This document shows positions 52,195 to 60,274 of a stretch of 64,000 bases of DNA, one piece after another (the stretch's first letter is position 1; every line of letters begins with the position of its first letter). Origin of the DNA: Tabrizicola_A sp965284335 (lineage in GTDB: Bacteria > Pseudomonadota > Alphaproteobacteria > Rhodobacterales > Rhodobacteraceae); the NCBI RefSeq assembly GCF_965284335.1, contig NZ_OZ260076.1. One strand, written 5' to 3'. The position numbers and the translations under genes are program-made. The notes beneath the pieces were generated by a model. That model saw only the letters and a program-made list of their open reading frames with translations, was not told the origin of the DNA and searched no databases.

Positions 52195-52214
52195 TTGCGC
52201 CTTTTGAAATACTC
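52195..52214 (-). repeat. Dispersed 20-bp element, copy a
   Basis: TTGCGCCTTTTGAAATACTC (plus strand). Two related copies lie at 58891-58910 (reverse complement) and 60243-60262. Consensus TTGCGCCTTNNSAAATACTC. Each lies between genes and is next to a G-rich run or hairpin. Confidence 0.7.
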
Positions 52215-52224
52215 TCGGGGGGAA

Positions 52225-52247
52225 GCGGGTTTGGTCCCCAAACCCGC
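52225..52247. repeat. Perfect 10-bp hairpin beside repeat copy a
   Basis: GCGGGTTTGG and CCAAACCCGC around a 3-base loop, between the convergent tsaC/sua5 and dacA-type genes. Together with the terminator just after it, it forms a double stem-loop block. Confidence 0.6.
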
Positions 52248-52250
52248 GCG

Positions 52251-52273
52251 GGGGGCGAAGCGCCCCCGTTTTT
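52251..52273 (+). terminator. Rho-independent terminator of tsaC/sua5
   Basis: GGGGGCG, loop AAG, CGCCCCC followed by GTTTTTG. It ends 16 bp before the stop of the convergent carboxypeptidase gene. Confidence 0.85.
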
Positions 52274-52288
52274 GCAACGACGGCTGGA

Positions 52289-53836
52289 TCAGCCGCCCGC
52301 AGCCTCGCCCATGGTAAAGCATTGCACGCCGCGCGCTTGCAGACGGGCGCAGGCCAGATCGGCCTCGCGCTGGGTCAGGCCCAGAACGCTGCCGGTAAAG
52401 CCCTGATTGCCGCGCACCACCTTGCGCAACCCATGGCCCAGCGTCGGGCCTTCGGCCAAGACGGTCTTGGTCAGGAAGCGATCTGCCTCATTGTGGCTGT
52501 TGAACTGGCCGATCAACACCCCATAGTGCCGCCCACCCGAGGTGGACAGCGTCACCACTTCGGTCGCCTCGAGGCTGTCTGCCTCTGCCACGGCCACAGC
52601 CTCTTGGGGCGCCTCATCATAGATCGGCGCGGCGCGCTTTGCGGGGGGCGGGGCCACGGCCACCAATTCAACATTGCTCGTGACCGCAGGGGCTGCGGTG
52701 ACGGTCAGCGCCGCGGCCTGACCTTGCAGACTGTCAGCGGGCGGCGGGGCCGAGGTCGCCTCGGCCAAGGCGCCAGCAATGCTGTCTTGCATCGATGCAA
52801 CCACTTCTTCGGCCGCTTCGCCCAATTCGGGGCGCGCCTGCGGGCGCGGAGAGCTGTTCACCGCCAATTGCAGCCGCAGCGTTTTGGCCGCGCCACCCTC
52901 AACCTCGGGCAGGGCCTCGTCGGTGCTGGTGGCGGCCATCAGAGCCTCGTCATCGGCGGGGGTGATCTTGGTGGGCGGGGCCTCTTTCACGTTCTTGCCG
53001 GCCTTGCGAAAGCCCAGATCCAACAGATCGGCCATCTTGGCGTTGCGATCAGCCGTCGACTTGCCGCCAAAGACCGTGGCGATGATGCGCACGCCATCGC
53101 GCTCGGCGCTGCCGGTCAGGTTGAAGCCCGCCGCATCGGTATAGCCGGTCTTGATGCCGTCCGCGCCCTTGTAGGCGTCCAGAAAACGGCGATTGGTGTT
53201 GTTGACTTGCGCAATCCCCGCATCGGTCGAGCGGCGCGAGAAGATGTTGTAATACTGCGGGAAATCATAAAACAGATGCCGCCCCAGCACCGACATATCG
53301 CGGCTGGTGGACAGATGCCCCTTTGCCGTCAAGCCATGCGCGTTCTTAAAGGTGGTGTCTTTCATGCCCAAGGCGCGGGCGGTCTTGGTCATGCGGGCGG
53401 CGAATTTTTCAGGACTGCCGCTGATGTGATCGCCAATCGCCGCTGCCGCGTCATTGGCCGATTTCACGGCTGCGGCCCGGATCAGATAGCGCAGCTGAAT
53501 CTTTTGCCCGGCTTTCAAACCCAGCCGAGAAGGTGGCTGGGCCGCTGCATGTTTCGACACCGTAACCATGGTATCCAGCGACAAGCGCCCGCGTTGAATC
53601 TCTTCAAAGGCCACATAAAGCGTCATCATTTTGGTCAAAGATGCGGGATGCAGCCGGGTTTCGGCATTCTCGGCATACAGTGTTTCGCCGGTGCGCGCAT
53701 CCATCACATGGGCCGAATAGGGCGCCGCCCCTGCAGGCTGCGGGCCAGCGCAGGCCGCAAGCCACACAACAGCCGTCAACACAGCAAATTTACGGACATA
53801 CTGCCCCAAAAGGAGCTTTGTTGCCTTGCCGATCAT
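52289..53836 (-). CDS. D-alanyl-D-alanine carboxypeptidase with SPOR domain
   Basis: 515 residues from ATG 53836 with GAGG 6 bases upstream. A signal sequence (RKFAVLTAVVWLAACAGPQ, 15-33, with Cys suggesting possible lipidation) precedes the penicillin-binding catalytic domain: SLTK (66-69), SAN (126-128), KTGY (about 222). A long Ala/Pro-rich linker (about 305-440) connects to a C-terminal SPOR domain (GRHYGVLIGQFNS onward), which binds denuded septal glycan. It trims the terminal D-Ala of peptidoglycan and should localise to the septum. Confidence 0.92.
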   Translation of the reverse strand: MIGKATKLLLGQYVRKFAVLTAVVWLAACAGPQPAGAAPYSAHVMDARTGETLYAENAETRLHPASLTKMMTLYVAFEEIQRGRLSLDTMVTVSKHAAAQPPSRLGLKAGQKIQLRYLIRAAAVKSANDAAAAIGDHISGSPEKFAARMTKTARALGMKDTTFKNAHGLTAKGHLSTSRDMSVLGRHLFYDFPQYYNIFSRRSTDAGIAQVNNTNRRFLDAYKGADGIKTGYTDAAGFNLTGSAERDGVRIIATVFGGKSTADRNAKMADLLDLGFRKAGKNVKEAPPTKITPADDEALMAATSTDEALPEVEGGAAKTLRLQLAVNSSPRPQARPELGEAAEEVVASMQDSIAGALAEATSAPPPADSLQGQAAALTVTAAPAVTSNVELVAVAPPPAKRAAPIYDEAPQEAVAVAEADSLEATEVVTLSTSGGRHYGVLIGQFNSHNEADRFLTKTVLAEGPTLGHGLRKVVRGNQGFTGSVLGLTQREADLACARLQARGVQCFTMGEAAGG

Positions 53837-53984
53837 GTTCTGCCTCAATGCGCCCTGTTGGTGGGTGCTTATCTTGATTTTGGCAAAGACTAACACGGGT
53901 TCGTGAACCGGAAAACCCCTTAGTTTCAATGGGTTTTGGAATTTTCCTCAGGGTTGCATTTTGCACGCATCGCGTGTCGCCATA

Positions 53985-54692
53985 CTAGGTTTTGTGGCCT
54001 TGCGCCAAATGACACACCAGATCGGGCAGGCCGGACAGATCTGCCATCTCATGAAATCGCCGGTGGCCCGTGGGGGGATCGGCCTGTTCCAGCGCCCAAG
54101 TCAGGCCATGGGGCACATGCACCCCCCAGCCGCCCGCGGTCAGCATGGGCAGCACATCTGATTTGAGCGAGTTGCCCACCATCAACCCCTGATCTGCCCC
54201 GGTCCCGTGGCGGGCAAAGGCGGCGCGGTAGATTTCGGGGGTTTTGTCCGAGACAATTTCCACCCCGTCAAACAGATCACCTAAGCCCGATTGCGCCAGT
54301 TTGCGTTCCTGATCCAAAAGATCGCCCTTGGTGATCAGCACCACGCGGTAATCTGCCGCGAGCGCGGTAACGGTGGCGCGGGCATGGGGCAAGAGATGCA
54401 CAGGATGCTCCAGCATCTCGCGGCCCGAGGCCAGAATTTCGCCGATCACCGAGGCCGGCACCCGGCCGCCCGACACTTCGATCGCGGTTTCGATCATCGA
54501 CAGCGTAAAGCCTTTGACGCCAAAGCCATAAGCCCCCAGATTGCGCCGCTCAGCCTCTAGCAGTCGCTCGTGCAGATGCTCGGGTGGGCAATGATCGGCC
54601 ATCAGCGCGGTGAACCGATCTTGGGTCAGGCGAAAAAAGCTTTCGTTGTGCCAAAGCGTGTCGTCGGCATCAAACCCGATGGTGGTCAGCAT
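53985..54692 (-). CDS. HAD-superfamily hydrolase
   Basis: 235 residues. Motif I is GFDADDTLW (6-14), with the Asp pair; motif II is LITKGD (about 118-123), with the Thr; motif III Lys is near VSDKTPE (about 148); motif IV is GNSLKSDV (about 171-178). A helical cap lies between I and II. It is a phosphatase of unknown substrate. It shares no operon; dacA is downstream and clpS is divergent. Confidence 0.88.
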   Translation of the reverse strand: MLTTIGFDADDTLWHNESFFRLTQDRFTALMADHCPPEHLHERLLEAERRNLGAYGFGVKGFTLSMIETAIEVSGGRVPASVIGEILASGREMLEHPVHLLPHARATVTALAADYRVVLITKGDLLDQERKLAQSGLGDLFDGVEIVSDKTPEIYRAAFARHGTGADQGLMVGNSLKSDVLPMLTAGGWGVHVPHGLTWALEQADPPTGHRRFHEMADLSGLPDLVCHLAQGHKT

Positions 54693-54837
54693 GGCGGTCT
54701 TTCATCATCGTCATTCCTACGCCGCAGCCTTTGCGGGAAGGGGGTCTTTCCGCAAGCCCGAAAAAGGCTATATTAGGCCACAGATCAACATTCGCGAATC
54801 CCGTATGAGGCCCCCGTTGGCGCTGCAGCCCTTTACA

Positions 54838-55164
54838 ATGTCTGAAAACGATGGCGGTCCCGGCAATGGCCCCGACGCCGGGCTGTTGACCAAAACAAAG
54901 ACCAAAACTCAGCGCCCGCCGCTGTATAAGGTCATGTTGTTGAATGATGATTACACGCCGATGGAATTTGTCGTTCACATTCTGGAACGGTTTTTCGGCC
55001 TTAACCACGCGCAGGCCTTTGAAATCATGCTGACGGTCCACAAGAAGGGACTCGCGGTTGTGGGGGTGTTCTCGTATGAGATCGCGGAAACCAAGGTGGC
55101 GCAGGTGATGGATTTCGCCCGTCGTCACCAGCACCCGCTGCAATGCACCATGGAAAAGGAGTAG
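54838..55164 (+). CDS. clpS: ATP-dependent Clp protease adaptor ClpS
   Basis: 108 residues from ATG 54838 (MSENDGGPGN). The core has PPLYKVMLLNDDYTPMEFVV (about 27-46), the N-degron pocket residues in LNDDYTPM, and HKKGLAVVGVFSYEIAETK (about 69-87). ClpS delivers N-end rule substrates to ClpA. clpA is not adjacent on this strand; instead a methyltransferase gene follows after 16 bp. An in-frame ATG at 54805 would extend the N-terminus. Confidence 0.93.
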   Translation: MSENDGGPGNGPDAGLLTKTKTKTQRPPLYKVMLLNDDYTPMEFVVHILERFFGLNHAQAFEIMLTVHKKGLAVVGVFSYEIAETKVAQVMDFARRHQHPLQCTMEKE

Positions 55165-55180
55165 GCCGCAAGGCCCGCCC

Positions 55181-56164
55181 ATGCGATCTGCCCGCTTGGA
55201 TATGGCGCTGCAAAGCGGTGCCTTTATGGTGCCGCCTTTGGGCGATATCGTGGTCATGGCGCCGCAGGTGGGGGATGACCTGTCATCGCTGCCGCATGAT
55301 CGGGTTGTGGTGCTGACCGGATTTAAACCCGATTACGACCATTTCCAAAAGCAAGGCTATCGGATGCAGGCCGACAAGGCCGCCGCTGCCATCATTTGCC
55401 TGCCCCGTGCCAAGGCCGAGGCGCTGGCCTTGATTGCGGCCGCCTTTGCCATGCTGCCCGCCGGCGCGCCGGTTTTGGTTGACGGGCAAAAGACCGATGG
55501 GGTCGATGGTGTTTTGAAACTCGCGCGCGCGGCCGGTATCGCGCTGGGCGAGGTGATCTCAAAGGCGCATGGCAAGGCTTGTGTGTTGACCAGCGGGCCA
55601 GTGCCAGATGGCTGGGCCGCCGCCCCGCGCCAGATCGAGGGCGGGTTCACCACCCTACCGGGGGTGTTTTCCGCCGATGGCCCAGATCGTGGGTCGGTGT
55701 TGCTGGCGGCTGCGTTGCCGCCCAAGCTTTATGGGCGGGTGGCCGATCTGGGGGCAGGCTGGGGCTATCTTTCGCGCGCCATTCTGACGCGCCCTGATGT
55801 CGTGTCGCTGGATCTGGTCGAGGCGGATCGCAGCGCGCTGGACTGCGCGCAGGCCAATATCACCGATCCGCGCGCGCGCTTTCATTGGGCCGATGCCACC
55901 AGCTTCAAGCCGGCACTGCCTTGGGATACGGTGGTGATGAACCCGCCCTTTCACATCAGCCGCGCCGCAGACCCCGAACTTGGCGCCGGCTTTTTGCGCG
56001 CCGCCCATCGCGGACTTTTGCCGGGTGGCACGCTCTGGCTGGTGGCAAACCGCCATCTGCCCTATGATCGCGTTTTAACACCCTTGTTCCGAACGGTGGA
56101 GGATCTTGGCGGCGACGCGGTCTTTCGCCTGACCCGCGCGGCCCATCCCATCCGAACGCGCTGA
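55181..56164 (+). CDS. RsmC-like rRNA methyltransferase
   Basis: 327 residues. The N-terminal half is a degenerate methylase-like domain (to about 170), the C-terminal half has SAM motif VADLGAGWGYLSRAIL (about 187-202) and catalytic VVMNPPFHISR (about 248-258). This two-domain layout matches RsmC/RlmG (16S rRNA m2G1207 or 23S m2G1835). Shorter linkers than E. coli. Cotranscribed with clpS by position. Confidence 0.83.
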   Translation: MRSARLDMALQSGAFMVPPLGDIVVMAPQVGDDLSSLPHDRVVVLTGFKPDYDHFQKQGYRMQADKAAAAIICLPRAKAEALALIAAAFAMLPAGAPVLVDGQKTDGVDGVLKLARAAGIALGEVISKAHGKACVLTSGPVPDGWAAAPRQIEGGFTTLPGVFSADGPDRGSVLLAAALPPKLYGRVADLGAGWGYLSRAILTRPDVVSLDLVEADRSALDCAQANITDPRARFHWADATSFKPALPWDTVVMNPPFHISRAADPELGAGFLRAAHRGLLPGGTLWLVANRHLPYDRVLTPLFRTVEDLGGDAVFRLTRAAHPIRTR

Positions 56165-56183
56165 CACATTCGAAAGGTTGCCC

Positions 56184-57014
56184 ATGTCATTTTCCATCAC
56201 CGGCAAGACGGCAATTGTCACCGGCGCGGCCAACGGGATTGGCTTGGCGATTGCACGGCATTTTGTCGATAAAGGCGCGCATGTGATGTTCGCCGATATG
56301 GACGAGGCGCGTCTTGCCGATGAGATTGGCGAAGAGGCGCGCGGCGATGGGCCGGTGCGCATGTTCGCGGGCGATTTGCGGCAGAAACTGACCATCGCCA
56401 ACCTGTTGTCGGCCACGATTGATGCCTTTGATCGGGTTGATATTCTGGTCAACGCCAGCCGCATGATGCGCATGTCCGACCCGCTGACGGTTGAAGAAGA
56501 TGCGGTCGATGAGATGTTGCAACAAAACCTGATGACCAGCCTGCGCCTCAGCCAGCTCACGGCCAAGCGCATGATCAAACAGGCCGAAACCTTGGCCGCC
56601 ACCTCAGGCGACGCAGAAGGCCCCCCACCTCCGGCGGGCAGCATCATCAACCTGTCCTCCATCGCGGCCAGCCGCACCCAATCCTGCCTTTTGGGCTATT
56701 CTATCGCCTGTGCGGCGGTGGATCAGATGACACGGTCCTTGGCCGTGGCCATGGCACCGCAGGGCATTCGGGTGAATGCGGTGGCCTTTGGCTCGGTGCT
56801 CTCGGGCAGCCTGCAAGCTGCACTGCGCGAAGAGCCCGATTGGCGCGGCAGCATCGAAACCGGCACACCTATGGGCCGCATCGCGCCTGCGGCGGAACTG
56901 GTGGAAACCGTGCAATATCTTGCCTCGGATGCCGCGTCCTTTATGACCGGACAAATCCTGACGGTGGACGGTGGGCGCAGCCTGCTTGATGTGGTGGCCG
57001 CACCCGCCCATTAA
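56184..57014 (+). CDS. SDR-family protein lacking the catalytic Lys
   Basis: 276 residues from ATG 56184 (AAAGG 6 bases upstream). Coenzyme motif TGAANGIG (13-20) and the conserved Asn (N115) and Ser (LSSIAAS, 158-164) are present. The YxxxK motif reads YSIAC (172-176): the Lys that lowers the Tyr pKa and holds NAD(P) ribose is Cys (codon TGT, 56709-56711). NNAG reads VNAS. A 13-residue Ala/Pro-rich insert occurs around 138-150. It may bind NAD(P) or be catalytically altered. It precedes a lipoprotein gene on the other strand and then hemF. Confidence 0.82.
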   Translation: MSFSITGKTAIVTGAANGIGLAIARHFVDKGAHVMFADMDEARLADEIGEEARGDGPVRMFAGDLRQKLTIANLLSATIDAFDRVDILVNASRMMRMSDPLTVEEDAVDEMLQQNLMTSLRLSQLTAKRMIKQAETLAATSGDAEGPPPPAGSIINLSSIAASRTQSCLLGYSIACAAVDQMTRSLAVAMAPQGIRVNAVAFGSVLSGSLQAALREEPDWRGSIETGTPMGRIAPAAELVETVQYLASDAASFMTGQILTVDGGRSLLDVVAAPAH

Positions 57015-57059
57015 TCGAAACGCTTCGCAAGGAGTGCCCGGAACGGGCTCGACGCGCGT

Positions 57060-57449
57060 TTATTCGGGATATTTCGCCCGGCACTGGGCAATGACACTCT
57101 CGGCCGCTTTCGCCAAATCGGCGCGCTTGGATTGCAGGCTTTTCAGCTTGGCCCGCTCTGCGCCCAGATCCAGCGCCACCTCTTTGCGCACGGTGACCGG
57201 CACGCTTTCAAAACACATCCGGGATTTGGGCTGCGGCACGGCGGTGGTTGGTTTGGGCGTGCAATCAATCCACATCGGTTTGTAATCGGTGACGGTTTCA
57301 AACCCATATCCACGCGCCAGATTGCCTTCGGTTTCGCGGATCAGCCGATCAACCACCTGTAGATCGCGGGTATTGGCGTTGATGCATTGCTCTTGCGGGG
57401 TGCCGCAGGCGACCAGCAGCGTCAAAGCGATCAGGATCAGGCGTTTCAT
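57060..57449 (-). CDS. Small predicted lipoprotein
   Basis: 129 residues. Signal with lipobox LLVAC (11-15) at the N-terminus, a Cys-containing domain (CINANTRD, DCTPKP, RMCFESV) and a helical, charged C-terminus (LGAERAKLKSLQSKRADLAKAAESV, in two parts). Three further Cys could form disulfides in the periplasm. No family recognised. It is oriented against hemF and the SDR gene. Confidence 0.78.
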   Translation of the reverse strand: MKRLILIALTLLVACGTPQEQCINANTRDLQVVDRLIRETEGNLARGYGFETVTDYKPMWIDCTPKPTTAVPQPKSRMCFESVPVTVRKEVALDLGAERAKLKSLQSKRADLAKAAESVIAQCRAKYPE

Positions 57450-57579
57450 CGGCGCGACTCACTCATATGGACAGATCAGCCAAACTATAGCCGCCAATCC
57501 CGGCTATGCTATATCATCCGCGTTGAGCCTTGAGCCATCGAATGCTAGGCAGGGCGAAAGAGTGCCACAGAGAGCCAAG

Positions 57580-58449
57580 ATGACCGACGACTTCTCCGCC
57601 AAAAAGGCCAGCGCTGCGGCCTGGTTCAAATCCTTGCGCGACCGGATCGTCGCCGCCTTCGAAGAGCTGGAGGCCCGCGCCACCCCGGCAGGCGAAAGCC
57701 CCGTGACCTTTGAGGTCAGCCCCACCACCCGCGCCGATGATGGCGGCGGCGGCATCATGTCGGTCTTGCGCGGCGGGCGTGTGTTCGAGAAGGTGGGCGT
57801 CAACTGGTCCGAGGTGCATGGCTCGCTGGGCGAGCGCGCGCAAAAGGCGATGGCCGCACGCGGGGTGCCGGGCATGGCAGAGGACCCGCGGTTCTGGGCC
57901 AGTGGCATCAGCCTTGTGGCCCATATGGTCAACCCCCATACCCCGGCTGTCCACATGAACACCCGGATGTTCTGGACCCCGGGGGCCTCGTGGTTCGGCG
58001 GCGGGGCTGATCTCAACCCATGCATCGAATACCCCGAGGACACCGCGCATTTCCACGCCGAGATGCGGCGCGCTTGCGATGCCCATGACCCGGCCTATTA
58101 CAGCCGCTTCAAGGCTTGGGCAGATGAGTATTTCTTTGTCCCCCACCGGGGCCGGGCGCGCGGGGTCGGCGGGATCTTCTATGACGATCTGAACACCGGC
58201 AATTGGGAGGCCGATTTCGCCTTTACCAAGGCGGTCGGCGCGGCCTTCCTGCCCGCCTTCCTGCCGGTCACCGAGCGCCGCCTGAACACCCCATGGACCG
58301 AAGCCGACCGCGAGACGCAACTGATCCACCGCGGGCTTTATGCCGAATACAACCTTGTCTACGACCGCGGCACCAAGTTCGGCCTTGAAACCGGCCATGA
58401 CGCCAATGCCGTCCTGATGAGCCTGCCGCCGGTGGCCAAATGGACCTGA
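57580..58449 (+). CDS. hemF: Coproporphyrinogen III oxidase, aerobic
   Basis: 289 residues. Typical HemF stretches: GGGGIMSVLRGGRVFEKVGVN in pieces near 55-78, VHMNTRMFW (about 125), GGGADLNP (about 142), RGVGGIFYDDLN (about 192-203) and LYAEYNLVYDRGTKFGLETG near 255. It decarboxylates coproporphyrinogen III to protoporphyrinogen IX with oxygen. It is slightly shorter at the N-terminus than E. coli HemF. A 120-residue Imm10-like gene follows on the same strand after 25 bp. Confidence 0.95.
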   Translation: MTDDFSAKKASAAAWFKSLRDRIVAAFEELEARATPAGESPVTFEVSPTTRADDGGGGIMSVLRGGRVFEKVGVNWSEVHGSLGERAQKAMAARGVPGMAEDPRFWASGISLVAHMVNPHTPAVHMNTRMFWTPGASWFGGGADLNPCIEYPEDTAHFHAEMRRACDAHDPAYYSRFKAWADEYFFVPHRGRARGVGGIFYDDLNTGNWEADFAFTKAVGAAFLPAFLPVTERRLNTPWTEADRETQLIHRGLYAEYNLVYDRGTKFGLETGHDANAVLMSLPPVAKWT

Positions 58450-58474
58450 CCGCCCGGATGGACGGGGGCGCGTG

Positions 58475-58837
58475 ATGGCCGATATCGTGGTGAAGGCCGC
58501 CTATGCCTCGGTCGTCGAGGATGACGAGGAGGGGATGCTCTTTGTCGGCTTTGCCGAGGGCGAGGCCGAGGATGAGGCCTATGCGCTGTTCCGTCAGCCG
58601 CTCGCCGGGGGCCCGGTCTGGTTCGAGGTGACGGACGAAAGCTTTGGCGCGGAAGAGGCGCTGGTGTCGGTGGTGTCCGGCCCAAAGGGCCTCGACATCA
58701 CCCTGCGCCCCGAGCTTGCGGGCCGCTTTGGCTGGGCGCAGTCGGTCGCGATCCGCATCCCTCTGGCTTGCGAGGGCCGCGACGAGGCGCTTGCCGCACT
58801 GGCCGCCATGCTGGGGCCGGTGTTTCGGTCTGCCTAG
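58475..58837 (+). CDS. Small protein, Imm10-like pattern
   Basis: 120 residues (ATG 58475; GTG 58472 also in frame). Mixed beta/alpha with LFVGFAEGEAEDEAYALFRQ, WFEVTDESFGAEEALVSVV and DITLRPELAGR: this spacing of hydrophobic strands and acidic turns resembles the Imm10 immunity family as I recall, though no toxin gene is nearby. It sits 25 bp after hemF and is likely cotranscribed. Function is not established; the family match is tentative. Confidence 0.55.
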   Translation: MADIVVKAAYASVVEDDEEGMLFVGFAEGEAEDEAYALFRQPLAGGPVWFEVTDESFGAEEALVSVVSGPKGLDITLRPELAGRFGWAQSVAIRIPLACEGRDEALAALAAMLGPVFRSA

Positions 58838-58857
58838 CGTCACTCTTGGCCCCGACC

Positions 58858-58880
58858 CCGGAGGGTTTCACACCCTCCGG
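58858..58880. terminator. Hairpin between the Imm10-like and aminotransferase genes
   Basis: CCGGAGGGT, loop TTCAC, ACCCTCCGG: a perfect 9-bp stem 21 bp after the Imm10-like stop, directly before repeat copy b. No T-run follows; it may be part of the repeat element. Confidence 0.6.
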
Positions 58881-58890
58881 ACCTCCCGTG

Positions 58891-58910
58891 GAGTATTTCG
58901 CAAGGCGCAA
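58891..58910 (+). repeat. Dispersed 20-bp element, copy b
   Basis: GAGTATTTCGCAAGGCGCAA, the reverse complement of the consensus TTGCGCCTTNNSAAATACTC shared with copies at 52195-52214 and 60243-60262. Adjacent to the 9-bp hairpin. Confidence 0.7.
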
Positions 58911-58924
58911 ATCCGGGGGAGGGA

Positions 58925-60133
58925 TCAGAGATTGGCGCGGATCAGGCGGCCAAGGCGCTTCATCCCCTCGTCGATCTGGGCCTCGTTGGCGCAAGAAAAC
59001 GACAGGCGCAGCGTGTTGCCGTTCGACCCGTCAGCGTAGAACGCCCGCCCCGGCACAAAAGCCACCCGTTCGCTTTTCAGCGACTGCGCCAGAAGATCGG
59101 CGCCATCCATGCCCGCAGGCAGGGTGACCCAGACGAACATGCCCCCCTCGGGCCGCGTCCACTCCACCCCATCGGGCATTTCGCGGGAAAGGGCGGCCAG
59201 AAGATGATCGCGCCGCGCCATATAGGTGGCGCGCAGCGTGGTGACATGGCTCTCGAAGATGGTCGAGGCCACCTTGTGGGTCACGATCTGATTGGCGGTC
59301 GAGGAATGAAGATCGGCCGCTTGTTTCATCAGGACCAGACGGCTGATGACCTCTTGCGCCGCGCAGATCCAGCCAACGCGCAGCCCCGGGGCGAGCGATT
59401 TCGAGAAGGACCCGCAGTAAAGCGTCCGACAGTCCTCAATTGACCCCTTGCGCGCCACTTCCAACGCCAGAATTGGCGGGATCGCCTCGCCGTCAAAGCG
59501 CAGGGTCTGATAGGCGGCATCCTCGATGATGGCGATGTCCATTTCGTCGGCCAGATCAATGACCGCCTCGCGCGCGGCGCGGTCCAGCGTCTCGCCCGTC
59601 GGGTTGGCGAAATCCACCGAGAGATAGGCGAATTTCACCCGGCCCCCGGCGGCCTTGGCCGTGGCGGCGAAATCGGCGGCGCTGCGGTTGCCCTTGGGGT
59701 CCAGCCGGTCGTAACTCGGCTCATAGGCGTTAAAGGCACCAAGGGCGCCCAGATAGGTGGGCCAGCCGACCAGCGCCGTATCGCCGGGCGACAGCATCAG
59801 CTTGCCGAGATAATCCAGCGCCTGCTGCGAGCCCGAGGTGATGAGGATGTTCTCGGCCGCGCAAGGGATGCCCAGCTTGGCCATCTCGCCCGCGATCCAG
59901 TCGCGCAGGGGCTTGTAGCCCTCCGAGACCGAATATTGCAGCGCGGCACTGGCTTGGGTGGTCAGTGTCTCGGCAAAGGCCGCCTTGAAGGCCTCGGCCG
60001 GGAAGAGTGCCGGGTCAGGGATGCCGCCGGCAAAGGAGATGATGTCAGGCTGGTCCAGAAGCTTCAAAAGCTCGCGGATTTCCGAAGCTTTCATCCGACT
60101 GGACCGGCTGGCCAAAACGTTGTTCCACTCCAC
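58925..60133 (-). CDS. PLP-dependent aminotransferase (class I/II, LysN/2-aminoadipate type)
   Basis: 402 residues. PLP-binding features: ILITSGSQQALDYLGKLML (about 97-115), the Tyr/Asp of the cofactor pocket in IIEDAAYQTLRF (about 200), and the Lys in CGSFSKSLAPGLRVGW (about 240-255). The pattern resembles aromatic- and aminoadipate-type transaminases. It transfers amino groups from an amino acid to an oxo acid, substrate open. It lies between the Imm10-like gene and hemE, transcribed on its own. Confidence 0.86.
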   Translation of the reverse strand: MEWNNVLASRSSRMKASEIRELLKLLDQPDIISFAGGIPDPALFPAEAFKAAFAETLTTQASAALQYSVSEGYKPLRDWIAGEMAKLGIPCAAENILITSGSQQALDYLGKLMLSPGDTALVGWPTYLGALGAFNAYEPSYDRLDPKGNRSAADFAATAKAAGGRVKFAYLSVDFANPTGETLDRAAREAVIDLADEMDIAIIEDAAYQTLRFDGEAIPPILALEVARKGSIEDCRTLYCGSFSKSLAPGLRVGWICAAQEVISRLVLMKQAADLHSSTANQIVTHKVASTIFESHVTTLRATYMARRDHLLAALSREMPDGVEWTRPEGGMFVWVTLPAGMDGADLLAQSLKSERVAFVPGRAFYADGSNGNTLRLSFSCANEAQIDEGMKRLGRLIRANL

Positions 60134-60242
60134 GGCGCATCTCTCCCCTGCGAACCGGCGGCAACTTCGCGCTGCGGCCTTGATATGTCAATACAGGTGA
60201 CCCAATCCCAACGGCCTGCCAAAGCCGCAGCCGATCAAGGAT

Positions 60243-60262
60243 TTGCGCCTTTCCAAATACTC
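60243..60262 (-). repeat. Dispersed 20-bp element, copy c
   Basis: TTGCGCCTTTCCAAATACTC (plus strand), identical to copy a except at three positions; the element is also found at 58891-58910 in inverted orientation. It lies just after the hemE 3' end and before the aminotransferase start. Confidence 0.7.
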
Positions 60263-60274
60263 ATCTTTGCGCGC

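Noticed and set aside
52322..53893. A long plus-strand open frame of over 500 codons opposite the D-Ala-D-Ala carboxypeptidase gene
   Set aside because: The minus-strand gene has full catalytic motifs (SLTK, SAN, KTG) and a SPOR domain. The antisense frame has low-complexity Gly, Arg, His and Gln only.
57450..57579. Fnr or PpsR box upstream of hemF
   Set aside because: No TTGAT-N4-ATCAA or TGT-N12-ACA arrangement was found; TTGAG half-sites there are not spaced as an Fnr box.
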